Shown: positions 56,382 to 64,000 of the stretch, one piece after another
Position numbering within the stretch: position 1 is the first letter of the stretch
Layout: each line of letters opens with the position of its first letter
Origin: Inquilinus sp. Marseille-Q2685
GTDB taxonomy: Bacteria; Pseudomonadota; Alphaproteobacteria; DSM-16000; Inquilinaceae
Assembly (NCBI RefSeq): GCF_916619195.1
Contig: NZ_CAKAKL010000001.1
Location: 992,001-1,056,000, forward strand
Reading direction: 5' to 3'
DNA: 64,000 nucleotides
Translations under genes and position numbers: made by a program
Notes under the pieces: generated by a model
Databases searched by the model: none
What the model saw: the letters and a program-made list of their open reading frames with translations, nothing else
Told to the model about the DNA's origin: nothing

Positions 56382-57110
56382 ATGACCCAGAACATCTACG
56401 ACAACCCCGCCTTCTTCGCCGAATACAGCCGCCTTCGCCGGTCGGTCGAGGGTCTCGGCGGCGCCCCGGAATGGCCCGCCCTGCGCGCCCTGGTGCCGGA
56501 TCTCACGGGCCGCCGCGTGGTCGATCTCGGCTGCGGCTTCGGCTGGTTCTGCCGCTGGGCGCGGCAGGCCGGCGCCGCCGAGGTGCTCGGCCTCGACGTC
56601 TCGGAGAACATGCTGGCCCGCGCCCGGGCCGCCGATCCGGACGCCGCCGTGACGTACCGCCGCGAGGACCTGGAGCGGCTGGAGCTGCCGCCGGCGTCCT
56701 TCGACGTCGCGTACAGCTCGCTGGCGCTGCACTACATCGCCGACCTGGAGGGGCTGCTGGCCCGGCTGCACCGGGCGCTGACGCCGGGCGGCCGGCTGGT
56801 GGCCTCGGTCGAGCACCCGATCTATTCCGCCCCCTCCGATCCGAAATGGGTGCGGGACGAGGCCGGGCGCGACGTCTGGCCGGTCGACCGCTACCTGGAC
56901 GAGGGGCCGCGAGTCACCGACTGGCTGGTCAAGGGCGTGGTCAAGCAGCACCGCACCATCGGCAGCTATGCCGGGCTGCTGCTGCGCGCCGGCTTCACCC
57001 TGTCGCATCTCGAGGAATGGGGCCCGACCGCGGAGCAGATCGCCGAGCATCCGGAATACGCGATCGAGCGCGAGCGCCCGGCGTTCCTCCTGCTCGCCGC
57101 TGATCGTTAA
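56382..57110 (+). CDS. Class I SAM-dependent methyltransferase, 242 aa
   Basis: A Rossmann-type methyltransferase: motif I VVDLGCGFGW (about residue 45), VLGLDVSENMLARARA, FDVAYSSLALHYIADLEGLL and LTPGGRLVASVEHPI. A substrate cannot be named; it resembles general methyltransferases of the UbiE/BioC shape. The ATG 56382 start is next to ATG-free upstream sequence and AAGATG. A decayed transporter follows 12 bases downstream. Confidence 0.88.
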   Translation: MTQNIYDNPAFFAEYSRLRRSVEGLGGAPEWPALRALVPDLTGRRVVDLGCGFGWFCRWARQAGAAEVLGLDVSENMLARARAADPDAAVTYRREDLERLELPPASFDVAYSSLALHYIADLEGLLARLHRALTPGGRLVASVEHPIYSAPSDPKWVRDEAGRDVWPVDRYLDEGPRVTDWLVKGVVKQHRTIGSYAGLLLRAGFTLSHLEEWGPTAEQIAEHPEYAIERERPAFLLLAADR

Positions 57111-57122
57111 GCCACGGGACCC

Positions 57123-57457
57123 GTGATCCGCCCCCGCAGCCTGCCCTTCCTGGTCCTGCTCGCCGCCCTGGTCGCCCTGGGCGGGCTGGCGGTCGACATG
57201 TACCTGCCGGCGCTGCCGACCATCGGGGCGGAGTACGCGGCCGGGCCGGACCGGGTGCAGCTGACCATGAGCGTCTATCTGCTCGGCTCCGCCGCCGGGC
57301 AGATCGTGATCGGCCCCCTGAGCGACCGGTTCGGCCGCCGGCCGGTGCCGATCGGCGGCTTCGTGCTTTCGCCGCCGCCATGGCAGCGGTCGCCCCCGCC
57401 GCGCTGCTGGCCGAGCGCATCGCCGCCGTCCACAGCCGCCGCGCACAGACGGCCTGA
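57123..57457 (+). pseudogene. Decayed Bcr/CflA-type MFS transporter
   Basis: The first 75 codons encode the N-terminus of a Bcr/CflA drug exporter: GLAVDMYLPALPTIGAEYAA, QLTMSVYLLGSAAGQIVIGP and motif A PLSDRFGRRPV. The frame then changes, and another frame gives FAAAMAAVAPAALLAERIAA ending in a TGA at 57455-57457, resembling an MFS C-terminal tail. About 300 codons are therefore missing: an internal deletion. Start GTG 57123. It is followed directly by the SOS-box region. Confidence 0.8.
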
Positions 57458-57485
57458 ACCGCCCATCGATCCCTCTTGACCTGAT

Positions 57486-57530
57486 GTTCCGCATATGTTC
57501 TCTTGACCTCGCAAGGAACATAAAGGGAAC
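57486..57530. promoter_or_regulatory. Two LexA (SOS) boxes
   Basis: GTTC-N7-GTTC at 57486-57500 and GAAC-N7-GAAC at 57516-57530, both perfect forms of the alphaproteobacterial LexA consensus, arranged head-to-head 15 bases apart and ending three bases before an ATG. Two sites this close almost never occur by chance. Confidence 0.8.
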
Positions 57531-57533
57531 ATC

Positions 57534-57632
57534 ATGAGCGACTGGACCTTCATCCGCGAGACCGTGACCCTCACCCTGCTGTTCGGCGCCTGCTACGGCC
57601 TGGCCGTCGTCGGCTACGCCTGGGGCCTGTGA
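57534..57632 (+). CDS. SOS-controlled 32-residue single-span membrane peptide (SidA-like in kind)
   Basis: ATG 57534, preceded by AAAGGGAA, opens a 33-codon ORF ending in TGA at 57630-57632. The peptide starts MSDWTFIRETVTLTLLFG and continues ACYGLAVVGYAWGL, i.e. a short N-terminal part and one hydrophobic helix of about 20 residues. It lies directly behind two LexA boxes. In Caulobacter, SidA, a 29-residue membrane protein under LexA control, stops cell division through FtsW. Size, topology and control are alike; sequence homology is not established here. It could also be a TisB-like toxin. Confidence 0.72.
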   Translation: MSDWTFIRETVTLTLLFGACYGLAVVGYAWGL

Positions 57633-57639
57633 GCCCGCC

Positions 57640-58041
57640 CTACCCGATCGCGGTCTGCTCCGGCGGCAGGGGGCGGGACTTGCCCTCGCCGTCGATCGCG
57701 ACATAGGTGAAGGTGCCGTCGGTGACCTTGACCACGCTGTGGTCGGTGCGGCGCTGCACGAAGGTCTCGATCCGCACCTTCATCGAGCTGCGGCCGGTCG
57801 ACACCAGCTCGGCATAGCAGGAGACGGTGTCGCCGATCCTGACCGGGGCCAGGAAGCTCATCGCCTCCACCGCCACCGTCGCCGTGCGGCCCCGCGCCCG
57901 CTCATGCGCCACCACCGCGCCGGCCAGATCCATCTGCGACAGCAGCCAGCCGCCGAAGATGTCGCCGTTCGGATTGGCGTCCTTCGGCATGGCGATGGTG
58001 CGGAGGGCCGGCATCCCGGGCGGCAGCAGCAGGGTGGTCAC
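57640..58041 (-). CDS. Acyl-CoA thioesterase (YciA-like hotdog), 133 aa
   Basis: Hotdog-fold thioesterase of the YciA/acyl-CoA hydrolase group: LRTIAMPKDANPNGDIFGGW, the catalytic ND/NG region, AVEAMSFLAPVRIGD and VVKVTDGTFTYVAIDGEGK. GTG 58041 is the likely start, preceded by AGGA. It hydrolyses acyl-CoA to free acid. Convergent with the SOS peptide, stop to stop 7 bases. Confidence 0.92.
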   Translation of the reverse strand: MTTLLLPPGMPALRTIAMPKDANPNGDIFGGWLLSQMDLAGAVVAHERARGRTATVAVEAMSFLAPVRIGDTVSCYAELVSTGRSSMKVRIETFVQRRTDHSVVKVTDGTFTYVAIDGEGKSRPLPPEQTAIG

Positions 58042-58134
58042 GGAGGGAATCCTAGATTTGGTTACGCAGAGGCCGGAAGTGTCTATATGATGGAGGCAGC
58101 CCGCACATCCACGAGAAGACCCCGAATCCGGATC

Positions 58135-60117
58135 ATGGCAGATCTGTTCGAGCCCGGCACCAACTCCAACGGCCGCTACACCGCCAGCGACATCGAGGTC
58201 CTGGAAGGTCTGGAGCCGGTGCGCCGCCGGCCCGGCATGTATATCGGCGGCACCGACGACCGTGCCCTGCACCATCTGGTGGCGGAGGTGCTGGACAACT
58301 CCATGGACGAGGCGGTGGCCGGCCATGCCAACACGATCGACCTGTCGCTCGACGCCGACGGCTTCGTCACCATCCGCGACAACGGCCGCGGCATCCCGGT
58401 CGACGAGCACCCGAAATATCCCGGCAAGTCGGCGCTGGAGGTGATCCTCACCACGCTGCATTCCGGCGGCAAGTTCTCGAACAAGATCTACGCCACCTCG
58501 GGCGGCCTGCACGGCGTCGGCCTGTCGGTGGTCAACGCCCTGTCGGACGAGCTGCGGATCGAGGTCGCGCGCGACCGCCAGCTGTACCTGCAGCGCTATT
58601 CCCGCGGCCTGCCGCAGGGCTCGCTGGAACGCGGCGGCGCGGTGCAGAACCGGCGCGGCACCACCATCAGCTTTCACCCGGACCCGGAGATCTTCGGCGC
58701 CGACGCCCGGCTGCAGCCCGGCCGGCTGTACCGGCTGGCCCGGTCCAAGGCCTATCTGTTCCGCGGTGTCGAGATCCGCTGGCGCTGCGACCCGGCGCTG
58801 GTGGCGGGCGACGACCGCACCCCGGCCGAGGCGGTGCTGCATTTCCCGGGCGGCCTGTCCGACTACCTCAAGGCGGCGCTGAACGACCGGCCGATGCGAA
58901 CCCCGACCGCCTTCGCCGGCACCGCCACCTTCCCGGACGGCGGCGGCCAGCTGGAATGGGCGGTGGCCTGGCCCGAGGACGACGACGAAGGCTTCGTCCA
59001 CACCTATTGCAACACCATCCCGACGCCGCAGGGCGGCACCCATGAGCAGGGCCTGCGCAGCGGCCTGCTGCGCAGCCTGCGCGGCTTCGCCGAGCTGGCC
59101 AACCACAAGCGCGCCGGCCAGATCATCGCCGACGACGTCATGTCCGGCGTCGCGGTGCTGCTGTCGATCTTCATCCCGAACCCGCAGTTCCAGAGCCAGA
59201 CCAAGGACCGGCTGGCCTCGCCCGAGGCTGCCAAGCTGGTCGAGGGCGCGATCAAGGACCACTTCGACCATTGGCTGTCGGCCGACCCGAAATCGGCCGA
59301 GGGGCTGCTGGAGTTCCTGACCGAGCGGGCCGAGGAGCGGCTGCGCCGCAAGCAGGCCAAGGAGAACGGCCGCAAGACCCCGACCGCCCGTGTCCGCCTG
59401 CCCGGCAAGCTGGCCGATTGCAGCCGCACCGCGCCGGAGGGCACTGAGATCTTCCTGGTCGAGGGCGACAGCGCCGGCGGCTCGGCCAAGGCGGCGCGCA
59501 GCCGCGAGACCCAGGCGATCCTGCCGCTGCGCGGCAAGATCCTGAACGTGGCCAGCGCTTCGGCCGACAAGCTGGCCGGCAACCAGGAAATCGCCGACTT
59601 GACCCTGGCGCTGGGCTGCGGCACCCGCAGCCAGTATTCCAGCGACAAGCTGCGCTACGAGCGGGTCATCATCATGACCGACGCCGATGTCGACGGCGCC
59701 CATATCGCGTCGCTGCTGATGACCTTCTTCTACAAGGAGATGCGCGGCCTGATCGCCGACGGCCACCTGTTCCTGGCGCAGCCGCCGCTGTACCGGGTGC
59801 AGGCCGGCACCACCACCGTCTACTGCCGGGACGACGCGCACAAGGACGAGGTTTTGGCCACCCAGTTCGCCGGCAAGAAGGTCGAGATCAGCCGCTTCAA
59901 GGGCCTCGGCGAGATGATGCCGGCGCAGCTGCGCGACACCACCATGGACCCGGCCAAGCGGTCGCTGCTGCGGGTCGAGCTGGCGGACGATCCGGACGAC
60001 GAGATCGACGGCCGCCGCACCGCCGACCTGGTCGAACAGCTGATGGGCCGCAAGCCGGAGCTGCGGCTGCGCTTCATCCAGCAGAACGCGGACAAGGCGA
60101 CCGAGCTCGACATCTGA
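58135..60117 (+). CDS. parE: DNA topoisomerase IV subunit B, 660 aa
   Basis: ATPase subunit of topoisomerase IV, which decatenates chromosomes with ParC. GHKL ATPase motifs are VAEVLDNSMDEAVAGHA, DNGRGIPVDEHPKYPGKSAL and GGLHGVGLSVVNAL. The TOPRIM domain shows EIFLVEGDSAGGSAKAA and MTDADVDGAHI, and the C-terminus FKGLGEMMPAQLRDT. Length 660 without the GyrB insertion indicates ParE. The start ATG 58135 is chosen; an in-frame ATG further upstream would add about 18 residues. Divergent from the thioesterase gene. Confidence 0.94.
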   Translation: MADLFEPGTNSNGRYTASDIEVLEGLEPVRRRPGMYIGGTDDRALHHLVAEVLDNSMDEAVAGHANTIDLSLDADGFVTIRDNGRGIPVDEHPKYPGKSALEVILTTLHSGGKFSNKIYATSGGLHGVGLSVVNALSDELRIEVARDRQLYLQRYSRGLPQGSLERGGAVQNRRGTTISFHPDPEIFGADARLQPGRLYRLARSKAYLFRGVEIRWRCDPALVAGDDRTPAEAVLHFPGGLSDYLKAALNDRPMRTPTAFAGTATFPDGGGQLEWAVAWPEDDDEGFVHTYCNTIPTPQGGTHEQGLRSGLLRSLRGFAELANHKRAGQIIADDVMSGVAVLLSIFIPNPQFQSQTKDRLASPEAAKLVEGAIKDHFDHWLSADPKSAEGLLEFLTERAEERLRRKQAKENGRKTPTARVRLPGKLADCSRTAPEGTEIFLVEGDSAGGSAKAARSRETQAILPLRGKILNVASASADKLAGNQEIADLTLALGCGTRSQYSSDKLRYERVIIMTDADVDGAHIASLLMTFFYKEMRGLIADGHLFLAQPPLYRVQAGTTTVYCRDDAHKDEVLATQFAGKKVEISRFKGLGEMMPAQLRDTTMDPAKRSLLRVELADDPDDEIDGRRTADLVEQLMGRKPELRLRFIQQNADKATELDI

Positions 60118-60155
60118 GGCGACGACGCCCGAGCGGGCTGTCCTGCAAGAGAATT

Positions 60156-60239
60156 GTCATTGCGAGGAGGCGAAGCCGACGAAGCAATCCAGGGGCCACG
60201 CCAAGCGGCCCCGGATTGCTTCGCCGCGCTCGCAATGAC
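60156..60239. repeat. Intergenic palindromic repeat, family E
   Basis: Inverted repeat GTCATTGCGAGGAGGCGAAG ... CTTCGCCGCGCTCGCAATGAC, 84 bases, after parE. Similar elements are known throughout alphaproteobacteria; one copy here. Confidence 0.85.
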
Positions 60240-60406
60240 GATCCTTTCATCGGCATGAAGTTCAAGGTCGTCCAGGACATCCGGCCGCAGGCTGTGACCC
60301 GGGGCACAAGCGGGACCGAACGGTCAGCGTAGAACGGCGGAGCCTGCCGATTGGCGACTCTCCGCTTCACGCCATATCATCGAGACCGGCCGCATCGAGA
60401 ACGGAC

Positions 60407-60928
60407 ATGACCCAGCATCGCCTCCCGCCTCTCGTCGCCTTCGCCCTGACCGTCCCGATCCTGGCCGGCTGTGCCGGCGACCGGGTGGTGGTCGACGACA
60501 TCGGCATCCGCTATTCCCGGGCCGAGTTCTCGGCGGCGGCCGACGGCCGCGACCTGCGCACCGTGGTCCAGGGCAATCCCTTCGGCACGCCGGGCTTCGA
60601 CCAGGCGGTGACCCGGATCATGAACCGCACCTATGTCGGACCGCGCACCAACTTCACCACCAACCCCGGCCCGACGGCCAAGCGCGACTATTTCGTCTCG
60701 CTGGTGTTCAACCCGTCCCCGGACGTCACACCCTTCGCGCTGTGCAACAGCGCTCCGATCCCGACCGCAGCGCCGAATCCGGGCCGGATCACCGCCCGCG
60801 CCGCCTTCTGCATCACCGGCGGCGAGGCCACGGCCGTCACCGGCTATGTCAACAACGTCACGGGACCGGACGACCCGAATTTCGTCAGCATGATCCAGCA
60901 CATGATGCTGGCGATGTTCCCGTACTGA
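60407..60928 (+). CDS. Hypothetical lipoprotein, 173 aa, paralogue 1
   Basis: A lipobox (VPILAGC, about residue 23) is followed by a domain containing GIRYSRAEFSAAADGRDLRT, VVQGNPFG, TYVGPRTNFTTNPGPT and DYFVSLVFNP. I do not recognise the family. The next gene encodes a close relative. Its cell location would be the outer membrane or periplasm. Confidence 0.75.
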   Translation: MTQHRLPPLVAFALTVPILAGCAGDRVVVDDIGIRYSRAEFSAAADGRDLRTVVQGNPFGTPGFDQAVTRIMNRTYVGPRTNFTTNPGPTAKRDYFVSLVFNPSPDVTPFALCNSAPIPTAAPNPGRITARAAFCITGGEATAVTGYVNNVTGPDDPNFVSMIQHMMLAMFPY

Positions 60929-60987
60929 TCGCGACGCGGCGCCGGCCGGGCCGGCGCCCTCCGCGCAAGCCTGAAGGGGAGAACGCC

Positions 60988-61533
60988 ATGGTCCTGCTCC
61001 GATGCGCTCTCGCCGCCGTCGCGGTGCTGGCGCTGGCCGCCTGTTCCGGGCCGCGGATCGTGCGCAGCGATCTCGGCATGATGTATTCGACCGGCGAGCT
61101 GTTCGCCGCCGCCGACGGCCGCGACCTGCGCACCGTGGTCCAGGGCAACCCCTTCGGCGCGCCGGGCTTCGACCAGTGGGTGACGGAGATCATGACCGGC
61201 ACCTATGTCGGGCCCAGGACCCGCTTCACCACCACGCCCGGGCCGACGGAGAACCGCAACTACTTCGTCTCCGTGGTGTTCAACGCCCAGCCCGAGGTCA
61301 ACCCGTTCGATCTGTGCGACCGCAAGACCTGGACCACGGCGCCGGCCAAGCGGCCGATCGTGGTGCGCGCTGCCTTCTGCATCCTGGGGCGCGAGCAGTC
61401 GGCTGTGGCGGGCTATCTCGACCAGGCGACCGGGCCGGACGACCCGCAATTCGTCTCCCTGATCCGCCACCTCACGATCCAGCTCTTCCCCTACGTCTCG
61501 CCCCTGCCCTTCGGCCGGCCGGACTTCCCCTAG
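60988..61533 (+). CDS. Hypothetical lipoprotein, 181 aa, paralogue 2
   Basis: Lipobox ALAAC near residue 19, then the same blocks as its neighbour (AADGRDLRTVVQGNPFG, TYVGPRTRFTTTPGPT, NYFVSVVFNAQPEVNPFDLC). The ATG 60988 follows AAGGGGAGAA. The tandem pair shows duplication. It ends four bases into the convergent alpha/beta hydrolase gene. Confidence 0.75.
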   Translation: MVLLRCALAAVAVLALAACSGPRIVRSDLGMMYSTGELFAAADGRDLRTVVQGNPFGAPGFDQWVTEIMTGTYVGPRTRFTTTPGPTENRNYFVSVVFNAQPEVNPFDLCDRKTWTTAPAKRPIVVRAAFCILGREQSAVAGYLDQATGPDDPQFVSLIRHLTIQLFPYVSPLPFGRPDFP

Positions 61534-62234
61534 GCCGGCAAACGCCCAAGCCACGCGGCCAGTGCGGCGTTGACCGCCTCCGGCTGCTCCATGGTCGAGA
61601 GGTGGCCGCTGTCCTCGACCACGACGAGATCCGCGCCGGGGATCAGCCCGGCCATCTCCTCTGACACCGGCAGCGGCGTCAGCTCGTCCTGCCGGCCGCA
61701 CACCACCACGGCCGGGCAGCCGATCCGCGACAGGTCGGGCCGGCTGTCCGGCCGCCCCAGGATCGCGGTCTGCTGCCGCAGGAAGGCGTCGCGGCCGATC
61801 CGCGCGGCCATCGCCATCACCCGCCCGGTCAGCACCGGGTCCTCGAGCCGCGAAGGATGCAGCAGCAGCGGCAGCAGCCGCGGCGTCACCCCTTTGAACT
61901 TGCCGGTCCGGGCCAGCGCGATCAGGGCGCGCCGGCGGCGGCTCTGCTCCTCCGTATCCGGCCGGGCCGAGGTGTCGATCAGCGCCAGCCCGGCCACGCG
62001 TTCCTGCGCCCGGCGCATGATCTCGAGCGCGACATAGCCGCCCATCGACAGCCCGGCCAGGGCGAAGCGCCGCGGCGCTGCGGCCAGGGCGGCCTCGGCC
62101 AGCCCGGCCACGGAGTCGGACCCAGCCAGGCTGGCCACCGCCACCGGCCGCTCGGCCGAGAAGGCGTTGAGCTGCGCCGTCCACAGATCGGCGTCGCACA
62201 GGAGGCCGGGCAGGAACAGGATCGGCAGGGTCAT
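61530..62234 (-). CDS. Alpha/beta hydrolase, 234 aa
   Basis: Alpha/beta-hydrolase fold: ILFLPGLLCDADLW (oxyanion region), nucleophile serine in LAGLSMGGYVAL, the acid residue in CGRQDELTPL and the histidine in DSGHLSTMEQPE. Substrate unknown; such enzymes cleave esters or related bonds. Its ATG 62234 overlaps the isochorismatase stop (ATGA at 62231-62234), so the two form an operon. Confidence 0.88.
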   Translation of the reverse strand: MTLPILFLPGLLCDADLWTAQLNAFSAERPVAVASLAGSDSVAGLAEAALAAAPRRFALAGLSMGGYVALEIMRRAQERVAGLALIDTSARPDTEEQSRRRRALIALARTGKFKGVTPRLLPLLLHPSRLEDPVLTGRVMAMAARIGRDAFLRQQTAILGRPDSRPDLSRIGCPAVVVCGRQDELTPLPVSEEMAGLIPGADLVVVEDSGHLSTMEQPEAVNAALAAWLGRLPA

Positions 62235-62773
62235 CGCAGAAAGGCGCTGACTTTGCGGAAATCGTCGGTCGCGGCCTCGCCCAGCCATTCGAAGCAGACC
62301 ATCTCGGCGGTCACGATCTCGATGCCGCCCTGCACCAGCCGAAGCTCCGCCACCGCCGTGCTGCGCGGCGCCCGCGCCGTGGTGGCATCGATCGCCACCA
62401 CCGGCCGGAAGCCGGCATCATGCAGGTCGAAGGCGGTCTGCAATACGCAGACATGGCTCTCCAGGCCGCACAGCACGATCGTGCGGCGGCCGATGCCCTC
62501 GAGATGGTCCAGCAGCGCCGGCTCCCCGACGGCGGAGAACCGGACCTTCGGCACCACCGGCGCATCCGGCGCCAGCGCCGTGAGATCCGGCAGCGTCGGG
62601 CCCAGCCCCTTCGGGTACTGCTCGGCGAACAGCACCGGCACGTCCAGCGCCACCGCGCTGCGGATCAGCGTCTCGATGCCCTTCCGCGCCGCGGCGAAAT
62701 CGTGCATCGCCGGCACCAGCTTCTCCTGCACGTCGACCACCAGAAGGACGCCGTCGTTCCGATCGAGCAGCAT
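62231..62773 (-). CDS. Isochorismatase-family cysteine hydrolase, 180 aa
   Basis: The Asp-Lys-Cys triad is visible: D14 in LLVVDVQEKLVP, K in VVPKVRFSAVG and C in GLESHVCVLQTA. This shape resembles YcaC-like hydrolases of unknown substrate; isochorismate hydrolysis is not implied. It is cotranscribed with the alpha/beta hydrolase downstream. Its promoter must be in 62774-62942, shared with the helicase gene. Confidence 0.9.
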   Translation of the reverse strand: MLLDRNDGVLLVVDVQEKLVPAMHDFAAARKGIETLIRSAVALDVPVLFAEQYPKGLGPTLPDLTALAPDAPVVPKVRFSAVGEPALLDHLEGIGRRTIVLCGLESHVCVLQTAFDLHDAGFRPVVAIDATTARAPRSTAVAELRLVQGGIEIVTAEMVCFEWLGEAATDDFRKVSAFLR

Positions 62774-62942
62774 TCGTCACCTCGTTCCCATTCGTCGCTG
62801 CGGCCCTGCGAGTCGCGCCCGGCTAGGGTGAGCCATGCCCAGGAGTCTCGATAGTTTCAATTGACTTGACGCTGGTTTTTCCCATTTAAAGGGCCTGCGG
62901 CGGGCCGCTCGGCGCGCCCCCATTAGGTAAGATTCCTGTACG

Positions 62943-64000
<1,058 letters not shown>

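Noticed and set aside
58135-60117. GyrB instead of ParE
   Set aside because: 660 residues without the extra C-terminal insertion of proteobacterial GyrB; matches ParE.

Overview
This is a 64 kb stretch of a high-GC chromosome. It most likely comes from an alphaproteobacterium, perhaps in the Rhodospirillales. The reasons are the GTTC-N7-GTTC SOS boxes at 57486-57530 (the alphaproteobacterial LexA site), a class GN sortase with its VIT/vWA substrate, RTX proteins, several intergenic palindromic repeat families typical of the class, and the mix of ABC uptake systems. The genus is inference only.

Layout. (1) 1-5678: a tightly overlapping operon made of the tail of a DUF262-like protein, a beta-class adenine methyltransferase, an unknown 175-residue protein and a RelE-fold/UvrD-helicase fusion. 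It looks like a restriction or defence cassette. (2) 5928-15413: a large RTX protein, tRNA-Thr(TGT), a Crp/Fnr regulator, a YaiI-family protein, a type IB topoisomerase, and a double-permease ABC transporter with an AAA-associated ATPase behind a long structured leader. (3) 15521-27000: a nine-gene minus-strand catabolic operon (two peptide-type binding proteins, DppBCDF-like transporter, amidohydrolase/deacetylase, RidA, SelA-like PLP enzyme) divergent from an IclR regulator. (4) 27010-38910: a second RTX protein, a secreted trypsin-like protease, a DUF6683-like protein, an epimerase, a GST, a DMT transporter, an EndoQ-UvrD fusion and an XRE-type regulator. (5) 39085-44637: sortase target and class GN sortase, a frameshifted DUF72 gene and a class III adenylate cyclase. 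(6) 44824-50227: an orphan HypX, then a lower-GC accessory pair (aminotransferase-VOC fusion and FAD-linked 2-hydroxyacid dehydrogenase) ending in an IS5-like transposase scar. (7) 50275-54845: IclR, an amino-acid binding protein and two permeases without an ATPase, then a third RTX protein. (8) 54920-64000: small lipoproteins, a methyltransferase, a decayed Bcr/CflA gene, a 32-residue membrane peptide under two SOS boxes, an acyl-CoA thioesterase, parE, paired lipoproteins, two hydrolases, and a DEAD-box RNA helicase that runs off the right edge.

How genes work together. In the nine-gene operon the amidohydrolase gene sits between transporter genes and overlaps both neighbours, so import and deacylation of one substrate are probably coupled. 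The SelA-like PLP enzyme and RidA would then eliminate ammonia and clear the enamine/imine. The sortase and its LPQTA substrate form a two-gene surface system. The three RTX proteins share a type I secretion-style C-terminus, but no secretion apparatus is visible here.

The strongest candidates for something new are the SOS-box-controlled 32-residue membrane peptide (57534-57632), the four-gene methyltransferase/RelE-UvrD cassette at the left edge, the deacetylase/SelA-like/RidA uptake operon, and the structured leader with a tiny ORF ahead of the AAA-associated ABC transporter.
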